Source: Moraxellaceae bacterium UBA2477 | GTDB taxonomy: Bacteria; Pseudomonadota; Gammaproteobacteria; Pseudomonadales; Moraxellaceae | DNA: 17,998 bases | Reading direction: 5' to 3' | Assembly: GCA_002342025.1 (NCBI GenBank) | Contig: DDPD01000066.1 | Span: 1 to 17,998, forward strand | Part shown: piece after piece, positions 1-7,368 of the stretch | Position numbering within the stretch: the first letter of the stretch is position 1 | Layout: each line of letters begins with the position of its first letter | Position numbers and translations under genes: made by a program | The notes under the pieces: generated by a model | Database searches by the model: none | What the model saw: the letters and a program-made list of their open reading frames with translations, nothing else | What the model was told of the DNA's origin: nothing

Positions 1-612
1 ATTTTGCCGATTGCTGCATTAGCACTGACAGGGCTGTGGATTCTAATCAACGGCTATAGCCAAAACGGCCTATTGGTAGGCATTGTCATTGTCATTGTTT
101 GTGTGCTGCTACCTAAGCGCGTCATCAATGGCATCGCCAAGGATCGCTTAAAGCGTATTGATGATGAGCTCTCCCTCTTCGTGCAAATGCTGCGCATCCT
201 ATTTGATGCGGGCCTTGCCGTTGAACAAGCGTTACGCGTCATGGCCAATGAAGCCAAATTAGTCCTGCCAGAATTAGTGAAAGAGCTGGAGCCCGTATTA
301 CGGCGTGCTGAGCAAGGTCTGGACTTGGAAAATGAGCTGGGCAGTTCGGCGGCTGCGCTAGATCACGCTAACTTCACGGACGTTACCGTCATCATTCGGC
401 AAATGCTGAAGCAGGGGGGGAGTGCCCGAGCCTCCCTGACAAAATTGATTGAAGTCATGGAAAGCCGGCGACTGACCGATATGCAGGAGAAGGTCAGTAA
501 GTTGACGGCACGTATGACGGTGGTCATGGTGGTTTTCTTTTTCCCCGCACTGGTCATTTTGTTGGCCGGCCCTGGCTTTATTTCTATTGGCGATGCCATG
601 GGTGATATGTGA
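1..612 (+). CDS. tadC: TadC, Tad/Flp pilus inner-membrane platform protein (5' truncated by window edge)
   Basis: This is the C-terminal part of a type II secretion F-domain protein, the inner-membrane platform that works with the TadA ATPase to assemble Flp pili. The frame is open to base 1, and 203 codons are visible against roughly 300 in the family, so the true start lies outside the window; the TTG at base 4 need not be a start. A hydrophobic segment lies near residues 3-35 of the visible part. It is followed by an amphipathic helical T2SSF domain with the typical pattern DELSLFVQMLRILFDAGLAV...ALRVMANE, then a C-terminal membrane helix ending FPALVILLAGPGFI, which is very characteristic of TadC. 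The stop TGA (610-612) overlaps the next gene's ATG by one base (TGATG), so translation is probably coupled. TadC is favoured over TadB because of this C-terminal signature and the position directly before a TadD-like gene. Confidence 0.88.
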   Translation: MLPIAALALTGLWILINGYSQNGLLVGIVIVIVCVLLPKRVINGIAKDRLKRIDDELSLFVQMLRILFDAGLAVEQALRVMANEAKLVLPELVKELEPVLRRAEQGLDLENELGSSAAALDHANFTDVTVIIRQMLKQGGSARASLTKLIEVMESRRLTDMQEKVSKLTARMTVVMVVFFFPALVILLAGPGFISIGDAMGDM

Positions 613-1478
613 TGACGCGCTTTCAGTCAACTGGACTCTGGACGGGCTTAGGTGTCCTACTGGTACTCGTATCAGGCTGTGCGACATCGAAAGGCACGGT
701 TAGGCAGATCCCGAGTGCAGCTGTGGTGGGTGTCCCTATTGAGTCGAGAGCCACAAGCAGTGTTGATGAAGCTCCAGAAATCATAGCGCCTGTAAAGCTC
801 CAAGAGCCTGCGATTCGAGTCAATTGCCGAGCAACACTGAGCAAAGACGATGAGCTGCTAAAGGCACTGGTGGAGCAGCGCGTTCGCGATGGCAACTATT
901 ACGCAGCCCTGGCTCAAATTCAGTCACTGCCCTCTGAAGTCGCTACGGTTGCTGCCCTGCGCGCTGATATCCTGCGCCAGTTACAGTCACCACAGGCCGA
1001 GGCTTGGTATGTGGCTTTGCAGGGTAGCTGCTTGGCTGGTCGGGCAGAGCATGGCTTGGGCTTATTAGCGGCTCAACGAAATGATTACACACAGGCGCTC
1101 AAGCGACTGATTAGTGCTTCACGTTTACTTCCTGCGGATAGTCGAGTTCGTAACGATTTAGGCTTTTTGTACCTGCATCTCAACATGGATGCCCCCGCCG
1201 AATTTGAACTACGGACAGCGTATGAGTTAGCGCCAGAGGACAAGGTGCCTGGGTTTAACTTGGCGTTGCTGGCACTGCTTCGTCAAGATGAAGGCGCATG
1301 GGCCTATTGGTCAGACCGCGTCAGCTTGACGACATCTGACCGGGAAGAGCTTTTACACAGCTGTCAGTATTTAATGCGCAAACGGAGCCGCTCACAAAGT
1401 TCCGTTTCCTGCCCCATGAGTCCGCGCACGGCATTACCTAATGCAGCTCAAATGCCCGCCATGCCAAAGGGTAAATAA
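612..1478 (+). CDS. tadD: TadD-like TPR lipoprotein, Tad pilus assembly
   Basis: This is a predicted outer-membrane lipoprotein of 288 residues with tetratricopeptide-like helices. TadD proteins are pilotins or scaffolds needed for Tad pilus biogenesis. The N-terminus has a hydrophobic stretch ending in the lipobox V-S-G-C, with Cys23 as the acylated residue. A low-complexity region follows, then helical repeats between about residues 143 and 235, with TPR-like spacing in NDLGFLYLHLNMDAPAEFEL and the next helix pair. The frame also allows a GTG start one codon earlier at 609. I prefer the ATG at 612, which overlaps the tadC stop as TGATG and has GGGTGA about 8 bases upstream inside tadC. The C-terminal 30-40 residues are polar and rich in Ser/Arg/Pro and look disordered. 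Confidence in the TPR lipoprotein call is high; the tadD name rests mainly on context. Confidence 0.85.
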   Translation: MTRFQSTGLWTGLGVLLVLVSGCATSKGTVRQIPSAAVVGVPIESRATSSVDEAPEIIAPVKLQEPAIRVNCRATLSKDDELLKALVEQRVRDGNYYAALAQIQSLPSEVATVAALRADILRQLQSPQAEAWYVALQGSCLAGRAEHGLGLLAAQRNDYTQALKRLISASRLLPADSRVRNDLGFLYLHLNMDAPAEFELRTAYELAPEDKVPGFNLALLALLRQDEGAWAYWSDRVSLTTSDREELLHSCQYLMRKRSRSQSSVSCPMSPRTALPNAAQMPAMPKGK

Positions 1479-1582
1479 TCGTGGATGTTATGCGTACGTG
1501 ACGATTTGTGGCTGTTTTGCAGCATGTGATCAGTCAACGTGTTACGCGGCGTATGATGTTTAAATCTGATGGGAGAGAAGTA

Positions 1583-1849
1583 ATGCGAAATATAGCGCCG
1601 ATTAAATGCTTATTAGCTCTGACCCTATTCGCAAGTGCTTCCGCAGCTGTAGCGCAGGAAGAGTTGCCCATGGCAGGCGAGCAAACCAGCCTGTGGCTGA
1701 GTATGCAGCGGGAGGGTGAGCAAGCCTCGAGCAATCCGCAGGCAGCCTCTGCTGTTCAGCGGGAGAAGGCGGCTGAGCGCTTTCTCAAAACCTACGATTA
1801 CGCCATCAAAGAGAGCTTTTATGGTGACGGCTTTGGTGCCGGGAAATAG
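1583..1849 (+). CDS. Small secreted DUF3613-like protein of the Tad locus
   Basis: This is an 88-residue protein with a clean Sec signal peptide: basic MRNIAPIK, then a hydrophobic core, then cleavage after ASASAAVA before QEE. The frame extends upstream to 1508, but the ATG at 1583 is preferred because GGGAGAGAAG lies about 3-12 bases upstream and because the signal peptide then begins properly. The mature part carries T-x-x-W-L-x-x-Q-x-x-G-x-x-A-S and, near the C-terminus, an aromatic and Ile/Phe-rich segment (FLKTYDYAIKESFYG). From memory this resembles DUF3613 proteins, which sit in Tad loci of beta- and gammaproteobacteria. Their function is unknown. The gene lies between tadD and tadG in the same direction, so a periplasmic accessory role in pilus assembly is inferred. 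The 104 bases between the tadD stop and this start hold nothing recognisable. Confidence 0.7.
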   Translation: MRNIAPIKCLLALTLFASASAAVAQEELPMAGEQTSLWLSMQREGEQASSNPQAASAVQREKAAERFLKTYDYAIKESFYGDGFGAGK

Positions 1850-1864
1850 CCTGAGAATAAACGC

Positions 1865-3916
1865 ATGACACCACAACGCTTATTAATGCGTAAAAACAAC
1901 CTCATGCTGTCACGACATAGCCAGCAAGGCGCTGTGTTAATTATGACAGCAGGTTTTATGTTGCTGGCGGTGTTGTGCTTGGCGCTCGTGGTGGATACGG
2001 GTCGGTTGTATGTTGAAAAACGGAAACTCCAGCGTGTTGCCGATATGGCGGCTATTGAGGCGATGGCGCGAAATGGAGCCTGTAATACGGGTACTGCTCT
2101 GACCTTCGCGACGCAAAGCGCTGCGCGTAATGACTTTATCGTGGGCGGCACCAATACACTGACGTTGACCTGTGGACAGGTGAGCACCGTTGCCGGTCTA
2201 AGAACGGTAGCGGCCACGCCTTTTGGTGGTGTGGATAATGCGATTCAGGTAGTCGCCGCGCGCCAAGTTTCCGCCAGTATGATCGCAGGAGGCATTTTTG
2301 GCGGCAAAATATCGCTGTCGGCCGCCGCCGTTGCTACCAAGGGCGTGCCCTTAGCATCGTTGACGCTGCGCACCACGTTAGCCACAGTTGATTCTACCCG
2401 CGGCGCACTGCTGAATTCGGTGATTGGCGGCTTACTCGGTGGATCAGTCAATGTTTCAGCCTTAGGTTGGAATGGGCTGATTGGCACACAACTCAGCCTC
2501 TTCGACTTTTTAGATCAACTCAAAGTGAATTTGGGATTATCGGCCGGTGGTTATACCGAAGTTTTGTCGCAAAATCTGACTGTTGGCCAAATTATTGATG
2601 CCACCTCCACAGTATTGGGGCGCGATGGCAATACAGCTGCCTCCACGTTAACGGCTTTATCAGCACTTAAAGTAGGGGCGTTGATTAACCCCGTTACGGT
2701 CCAGCTAGCTAATATTATCAAGCTACAGACGGCCACCTCCTACGCGGGGGCTGACTTGGGCGTCAATGTATTCGATTTAATTCAGGGCAGTGTGCAATTG
2801 GCCAATGGCACGAATGCTTTGGTGGCTGATGTACCTATTACCTTACCTGGCTTTGCGGGCACCAACATCAGCACCCGGGTCATGGAAGCGCCGCAGTTAT
2901 CCTCGGTTGGCAACCCAGCGTTGGCTAAAGCCGATCCGTTGGGGTTAAATAAAATCTATGTCAGGTCCGCTCAGATCCGATCATTGGTCTCGGTGGATTT
3001 ACCCGCTGTGTCTGGCTTGAGTTCCGTGGTCACCGCGTTGTCTGCTGCGCTATCACCCGTAACTACGCTGCTCACGAACTCTTTTAGTATTAGTAATTTG
3101 GTCACAAATTTACTGTGCACCTTAACCCCACTCAATCCTAATAACTGTGAATCTAAAGAAACATTAATTAAGGTCTTACCTTCTGCCCGTATTGATGTGA
3201 ATTTAGATGTGGGCGGCGGTGAATCCTATGTCAGTGATTACAGTTGTAGCGGCGCCAATAAAACCTTAACAGCACCCAGTAAAACCTCTGCAGCCTGGTT
3301 GCGTATTGGTCAAATGGGCACATCTGCTGCCAACGCCAAGTCCAATGTATTTAATTCTGCGAATGCGCCGGTGGTAGAGCCGGCGCCTATTCTTCAAGTT
3401 GGTTACGTAGAGGTTAGGCAGAGATGTTTTATTATATGCTTTAGCAAGGTATATAAAGCTAATGATGGTAATTGGAATGAAACAGATAGAAATAATGCTA
3501 AATTCACAGTAAAAATTGGGCTTGGCCTTAAGGTGGACTCCCCAATAGCAGGTGTGAATCAAACATTAACGTTTACCAATCCCCCTGAGGTAGGCGCTGC
3601 ATTAACGAATTCGGATTATCAAAAAATTACGAGCACCAGTGTTGTGAATAGTCTGATCAACACCTTAGCGAGTATTACCCTGCAGCCTTATTACACCAGC
3701 GATTCGGGTTTGTTAGGGGCATTATTTGGTATTGCTACCAGTGCATTTAATGGCCTGAAAACAGCACTACAAAATGCCATTGTGCCACTTTTGTCAGGGC
3801 TATTAGATCCGATCCTGGATTTTCTGTTAGATACCCTCGGTGCAAATCTAGCGGAAACGGAAGTAGCGGGGCAGTTGAGTTGTTCAGGTACAGATGGTGT
3901 GAGGCTCGTTAAATAA
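1865..3916 (+). CDS. tadG: TadG-like pilus assembly protein with TadE/G N-terminal anchor
   Basis: This 683-residue protein has a single N-terminal membrane anchor (about residues 19-42). It is followed by the TadE/G-like signature VVDTGRLYVEKRKLQRVADM-AA, seen in Tad/DUF2134 proteins that anchor in the inner membrane and expose a large domain outside. The start at 1865 is the first in-frame ATG and has a weak GAG-type ribosome site; ATGs at 1886 and 1904 have none. The sequence S-Q-Q-G-A-V-L-I-M lacks the Glu at +5 of the prepilin cleavage site, which fits TadG as an uncleaved protein. I see no obvious von Willebrand A motif. The C-terminal two thirds are Ser/Thr/Leu-rich with several Cys residues that could form disulfides. 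Bases 3421-3510 are strikingly AT-rich compared with the flanks. The stop TAA directly abuts the stop of the convergent tadE gene. Confidence 0.8.
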   Translation: MTPQRLLMRKNNLMLSRHSQQGAVLIMTAGFMLLAVLCLALVVDTGRLYVEKRKLQRVADMAAIEAMARNGACNTGTALTFATQSAARNDFIVGGTNTLTLTCGQVSTVAGLRTVAATPFGGVDNAIQVVAARQVSASMIAGGIFGGKISLSAAAVATKGVPLASLTLRTTLATVDSTRGALLNSVIGGLLGGSVNVSALGWNGLIGTQLSLFDFLDQLKVNLGLSAGGYTEVLSQNLTVGQIIDATSTVLGRDGNTAASTLTALSALKVGALINPVTVQLANIIKLQTATSYAGADLGVNVFDLIQGSVQLANGTNALVADVPITLPGFAGTNISTRVMEAPQLSSVGNPALAKADPLGLNKIYVRSAQIRSLVSVDLPAVSGLSSVVTALSAALSPVTTLLTNSFSISNLVTNLLCTLTPLNPNNCESKETLIKVLPSARIDVNLDVGGGESYVSDYSCSGANKTLTAPSKTSAAWLRIGQMGTSAANAKSNVFNSANAPVVEPAPILQVGYVEVRQRCFIICFSKVYKANDGNWNETDRNNAKFTVKIGLGLKVDSPIAGVNQTLTFTNPPEVGAALTNSDYQKITSTSVVNSLINTLASITLQPYYTSDSGLLGALFGIATSAFNGLKTALQNAIVPLLSGLLDPILDFLLDTLGANLAETEVAGQLSCSGTDGVRLVK

Positions 3917-3922
3917 TTACAG
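3911..3922. other. Zero-gap convergent gene end (tadG / tadE)
   Basis: The tadG stop TAA (3914-3916) is followed immediately by TTA (3917-3919), the reverse complement of the tadE stop, giving the palindrome TAATTA. No intergenic base and no hairpin with a T-tract is visible. Transcripts from both sides therefore almost certainly run into the opposite gene and overlap as antisense. Confidence 0.9.
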
Positions 3923-4369
3923 AATGACCAGAGATCGAGCGGTTAACGTGGGTGGCAGGGCAGGGATTTGGCCAAGTCCGGGTAAATTTAATGGCTTTAT
4001 TCTTGCCACTGAGCTGTAGTTCGGAATATTCAGCTGGGTTTGCAATACGCATGCGGGCCGGCTAACGGGGCACGATGCATCGGTCACAAAGGAGGCCGTG
4101 GTGGATAAACCGGTTGTCCAGCCGCTCAACCACAGCATTTGTCGGTTCATCTCTGCCAATGCTTGCGCGGTGACAGCCGTGTCGTAATTGGGGGTGCTCG
4201 CAGGCACGGTAGCGGCCACACGTGCACCTTCGGCGCTAGCCCGGTTCATCGCTTGCAGCAAAATTAACGGGATGGTGTAGCTAACCAGCGCCCAGAAAAC
4301 ACCAAACACCAAGGTAAACACCAAGGCAAACTCAATGACGGCGACGCCCTTCTCGTGCAATTTACGCAT
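3917..4369 (-). CDS. tadE: TadE-like minor pseudopilin (second copy)
   Basis: This 150-residue TadE-family protein is a minor pseudopilin of the Tad/Flp apparatus. Its N-terminus carries a type IV prepilin site: basic leader, then G8 | V-A-V-I-E13-F, with Glu at +5, followed by a hydrophobic helix (to about residue 36). TadE proteins are cleaved there by the TadV prepilin peptidase. The pattern N-R-A-S-A-E-G-A-R-V-A-A after the helix is typical TadE. Near the C-terminus C100 and C107 could pair, followed by PLNLPG. The ATG at 4369 overlaps the upstream stop as TGATG and has GGAGA about 8 bases upstream. A GTG at 4372 is the alternative start and adds one residue. The gene is translationally coupled to its paralog upstream and converges on tadG. 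Confidence 0.87.
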   Translation of the reverse strand: MRKLHEKGVAVIEFALVFTLVFGVFWALVSYTIPLILLQAMNRASAEGARVAATVPASTPNYDTAVTAQALAEMNRQMLWLSGWTTGLSTTASFVTDASCPVSRPACVLQTQLNIPNYSSVARIKPLNLPGLGQIPALPPTLTARSLVIL

Positions 4370-4848
4370 CACATATTCTCCAAGCGCAATCGCGATGTCG
4401 TACTAAAGGCAGACAGATTAGGCAGGCTAAAACCAATTAAATTAAGGGGCGGGACAATACACGCCACTTTATTGCTGCTGCTGCAGCCCGGGTAGGTCAG
4501 GGTCACGACCAGGGTTCGAAAGGTATCGATGGTTTGCACCGTAACAGATGGTACGACGGTATCTGAGCGTCTAAGGCGAGGTGGCAATACACTGAGTTCT
4601 TGTGTCAGGCGTGTCTGTGCCAACGTGATGATTGCTGCGTTACTTTGGGTGGGGTCAATTCGCAGCGCATAACGCGCGGTTTCAGCGGTTGCTTGATTCA
4701 TGACTTGATACAGAAAGAAAGGAAAGGCGTAGCTTAATACCGCCCAAAAGGTCGTGAATAACAGTCCGAAAACGAATGAGAACTCGATCGCTGAAGCGCC
4801 TCGTTGTCTCTGCTTAGTGGCCATGGCGTAAGTCAGTATTTTGGACAT
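4369..4848 (-). CDS. tadE: TadE-like minor pseudopilin (first copy)
   Basis: This 159-residue paralog of the next gene has the same architecture: a 17-residue leader ending R-Q-R-G17, a prepilin processing site G | A-S-A-I-E22-F, a hydrophobic helix to about residue 47, and the conserved segment N-Q-A-T-A-E-T-A-R-Y. Near the C-terminus C122 and C130 are followed by PPLNLIG, matching the Cys-Cys-PLNL-G pattern of the second copy. Tad loci often carry two or more TadE/F-like minor pseudopilins that initiate the pilus. The start at 4848 has AAAGG about 9 bases upstream; an internal ATG at 4824 would shorten the leader and has no ribosome site. The gene is transcribed away from the + strand tad genes. 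The upstream GT87 gene ends 66 bases before it, so it may be co-transcribed with the glycosyltransferases. Confidence 0.87.
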   Translation of the reverse strand: MSKILTYAMATKQRQRGASAIEFSFVFGLLFTTFWAVLSYAFPFFLYQVMNQATAETARYALRIDPTQSNAAIITLAQTRLTQELSVLPPRLRRSDTVVPSVTVQTIDTFRTLVVTLTYPGCSSSNKVACIVPPLNLIGFSLPNLSAFSTTSRLRLENM

Positions 4849-4914
4849 GATGTTTAACCTTTAGCGTTGTGTCCAATATAGTCCCAGTTTGGTTGTCGTT
4901 GTATAGCGGGTTTG

Positions 4915-6075
4915 TTAAAAAGCGTGGCGCGCACGGCGATAGGCTATCCACAGTAATGCTAAATTAATTGCCGCACCGATGAGCACGACCTTGCCAGTGA
5001 GTAGGTACAGCCCGAGTTTTACGTAGAGCAGTAATGACCACGTGATGACTAAGATGGCTCGTTCACCGCTCAGCCAGCCTGTCTTCTTCCCGAGCTGATA
5101 AAGCCAGAGTATTGGCAGGATTTGCCAAACTAAATCGTAATCAAATAAGTAAGGACTGATGAGTAATGTCGCCGCGATGAGGGCTGTGCCACGAACGGCA
5201 GCTTGCTGGCTCAATCGCCACGTCGCCAGCAGTGTGATTACTGCAAGGGCGGCTATGAGAGCATGTAAGCCATAAGCCCATGCTAATGAGCCTTCAATTT
5301 GCCGGACTAAGGCAAACACGGTAGGCATGCGCTCTAGGGGGATGTCTGTTTCTAAATACGTTTTAGCGATCTTGAGCCCGCTTAAAAAGGCGGGCCAAAT
5401 GGCCGTGCCGAGTGCCATGGTGGCCAAGCCGGCAAAAACTATGCTGCTGATGAAAAATGCCGTGAGTGCCCGCCAGTTTTGAGTCCACAGCATCATCAGC
5501 GGAAAGAGCAGCAGCAATTGTGGCTTGATGCAGAGCAGCCCCATCAAAGCACCGGCCAGAGCAGGTTTTTTTTCCAGGTAATAAAGCGATAGCGCAGCAA
5601 GACTGACGGTGATTAAGCCGTTCTGGCCTGATGTTATGTTCAGAAATAGTGAGGGAAAGGCAACAGCCAAAATCAGCAGGCCATGACCTCGCGTTAATTT
5701 GGAGAAGGCACCCAGGTAAAGTAAAAGGCCCACCACGGAGAACGCAGCGTAAGCGAGGGCATAGTTCATATACGCCAGCGGATAGACCATGAGCAGAAAC
5801 TGAGGCGGGTAAAACCAGCCGGTATGCGGCATATTTACTGGCGCCACTAACTTTTCAGCGGCGAGCAATGTCGCGGCATCGTAGGCGTCTGTGGGGCTGC
5901 CGAATTGAGTTAAATGGGAAGCTGCCCAATAAGTGATGAAGTCAGCGCCTAAGGGATGGCCTTGTGCATTCAGGAGCCCGGTGAAGCTGTCCAGAGTGAA
6001 ATAGAGCAAAGCGATATGCAGGCCTAGCAAGGCCCAAAGTGTGACGAGTAATGGTGGCGATGCCTCTTTTTCCAT
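4915..6075 (-). CDS. GT87 / DUF2029 family polyprenyl-phosphate-sugar glycosyltransferase (copy 2)
   Basis: This 386-residue polytopic membrane protein has about 10-12 hydrophobic segments. It matches the glycosyltransferase 87 (DUF2029) pattern: an acidic residue in the first extracytoplasmic loop (D45-F-I-T-Y-W), then G-W87-F-Y-P-P, S-G-Q-N, L-E-K-K-P-x-L-A-G and I-K-P-Q. GT87 enzymes are GT-C fold transferases that take sugars from polyprenyl phosphate on the outer face of the membrane; mycobacterial mannosyl- and arabinosyltransferases of this group are known. Donor and acceptor cannot be read here. The frame extends to 6306 inside the upstream gene. The ATG at 6075 is chosen because AGGACGG lies just before it, overlapping the upstream TAG stop, and only 5 bases separate the genes. 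The clear relation to the neighbouring copy indicates a tandem duplication. Confidence 0.83.
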   Translation of the reverse strand: MEKEASPPLLVTLWALLGLHIALLYFTLDSFTGLLNAQGHPLGADFITYWAASHLTQFGSPTDAYDAATLLAAEKLVAPVNMPHTGWFYPPQFLLMVYPLAYMNYALAYAAFSVVGLLLYLGAFSKLTRGHGLLILAVAFPSLFLNITSGQNGLITVSLAALSLYYLEKKPALAGALMGLLCIKPQLLLLFPLMMLWTQNWRALTAFFISSIVFAGLATMALGTAIWPAFLSGLKIAKTYLETDIPLERMPTVFALVRQIEGSLAWAYGLHALIAALAVITLLATWRLSQQAAVRGTALIAATLLISPYLFDYDLVWQILPILWLYQLGKKTGWLSGERAILVITWSLLLYVKLGLYLLTGKVVLIGAAINLALLWIAYRRARHAF

Positions 6076-6080
6076 CCGTC

Positions 6081-7286
6081 CTATGTCTCTTGAGCCGTCG
6101 ATGGCGACACCTTTTTCAGGTGTAGTAGGATGAGTACGGAGAGTGCGACTGAAATAATCAAAAACAGATTTGGTGCCAGTGTTCTGGAGATGGTGAGATC
6201 GATAAACGGAAACAACCAAGCCAATAACAGTATTTCTCTTTCCCCTCGTATCCAACCCTGTTGAACCCCCCGCAGGCTCATCAGGATTAGAGGAATAGCC
6301 ATCCATACCAACTCATAGTCATACATGTAGGGGCTGAAATGTAAGCTAGCGAGTACCAAGGACGATGCACGTAATGCCATGTCTCGGCTGTTTAGCCAGA
6401 CATAGGCACAGAGCAGGCTCAATACCGTGGCGTAAGCAATATGAACGCTATACGCCAGTGTGGTACTTCCCCCGAGCTGCTTAACAGCCGAAAAAAGACT
6501 GATCATTTGACTCCAGCGCAGCTGGCCGGACTCAAGGAACTGCCTAGCCTCGGTCAAACTGCGAAAGAAAGCGGGCCATGACTCGTAGCCAATCAGCCAA
6601 GTGCTAACCAAGCAAACCAGCGTTGCAGTGATGGCGGCACTGATAAATGCCTGCCCGTGTCGTCCGCAGATCAGCACCAGAGGGAAGAGCACAGCCATAT
6701 GAGGCTTAATAGCCAGCAAGCCAATGCACATACCTGCTAGCCAAGGTTTCTTTTCTAAGTACGCAAAAGCCAGCATCCCCAAGCCAGCGGTTAAAAAAGC
6801 ATTTTGCCCATAGATCAAGTTAACGAGAACGGCAGGGAAGGCTAGGAGAGGAAACAAAATAGTGTGAATAGGTGCCAAGCGGCTCGCGGCAAAGACGTAA
6901 AACAACAGCGTTAACAGCATGAATGTGGCAAATGCGTGCTTGTAGTCGAGAATGACCAAGGGCTTTACGACTGCGTGAAAGGTAGGGGGGTAAAACCACG
7001 CATATTTTTCAGATTTTGCCCATACGGCTTTTTCAGCGGCATACATTTTTTCTAGATCGTAGGCATCTACGGCCTTACCCGCTTGAGCGAGCTCGGCGGC
7101 AGCATAAAACGTAATAAAGTCACGATCGGGCCGGGGGTCTTTGGCCGTTGTGGAGATAAAGCTTTCGTGAATCAAGCTGCCGAGAAAAATGGTGAATATG
7201 ACGAGAAAAATCCACGAATAGACATTGACGCGTTCAGCGTTGAGCCAGTGATTCCGAGTGTCTGAGAGGGCTTTACTGGTCGCCAT
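6081..7286 (-). CDS. GT87 / DUF2029 family polyprenyl-phosphate-sugar glycosyltransferase (copy 1)
   Basis: This is a 401-residue polytopic protein with a cytoplasmic N-terminus, a first membrane helix at about residues 23-42, and a string of further helices. The family motifs align with copy 2: D56-F-I-T-F-Y in the first outer loop, W97-F-Y-P-P, Y-G160-Q-N, L-E-K-K-P-x-L-A-G, I-K-P-H, and later S-P-Y-M-Y-D-Y-E-L-V-W. D56 is the candidate catalytic acid by position, which is inference. The ATG at 7286 is preferred over that at 7322 because AGGGAAC stands at the right distance before it, while the upstream ATG has no ribosome site. The gene is followed after 5 bases by copy 2, then by the tadE pair. 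About 82 bases separate it from the gtrA-like stop, and no convincing terminator is visible there, so linkage to the cassette upstream is possible. Confidence 0.83.
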   Translation of the reverse strand: MATSKALSDTRNHWLNAERVNVYSWIFLVIFTIFLGSLIHESFISTTAKDPRPDRDFITFYAAAELAQAGKAVDAYDLEKMYAAEKAVWAKSEKYAWFYPPTFHAVVKPLVILDYKHAFATFMLLTLLFYVFAASRLAPIHTILFPLLAFPAVLVNLIYGQNAFLTAGLGMLAFAYLEKKPWLAGMCIGLLAIKPHMAVLFPLVLICGRHGQAFISAAITATLVCLVSTWLIGYESWPAFFRSLTEARQFLESGQLRWSQMISLFSAVKQLGGSTTLAYSVHIAYATVLSLLCAYVWLNSRDMALRASSLVLASLHFSPYMYDYELVWMAIPLILMSLRGVQQGWIRGEREILLLAWLFPFIDLTISRTLAPNLFLIISVALSVLILLHLKKVSPSTAQET

Positions 7287-7368
7287 CAGTTCCCTGCCTT
7301 GATGATTTTGTTGGCGACTCATGATGACAGCGCTCTAGGGCATATGCATGTTGATATCATGTAGTATT
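7287..7368 (-). other. Spacer between glycan cassette and GT87 genes with short palindromes
   Basis: This 82-base spacer holds the perfect palindrome TGATATCA (7352-7359) and the small inverted repeat AGTAT-TTT-ATACT (about 7363-7375), which reaches into the gtrA-like stop. Read on the - strand the latter gives TATAAAAT, a possible -10 element, but no good -35 is visible. I see no stem with a following T-tract on the - strand that would make a clear terminator. Confidence 0.3.

Noticed and set aside
4..6. TTG at base 4 as the true start of tadC
   Set aside because: The frame is open to base 1 and the protein is about 100 residues shorter than TadC, so the gene simply begins outside the window.
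3266..3562. 98-codon - strand frame opposite tadG in the AT-rich patch
   Set aside because: It lies fully inside the convincing tadG frame, has no ribosome site or recognisable domain, and arises because AT-rich sequence happens to be open on the other strand.
6076..6306. N-terminal extension of the second GT87 protein
   Set aside because: The extra 77 residues overlap the upstream GT87 gene out of frame and are polar and low in conservation. The ATG at 6075 has a good ribosome site and begins the family domain.
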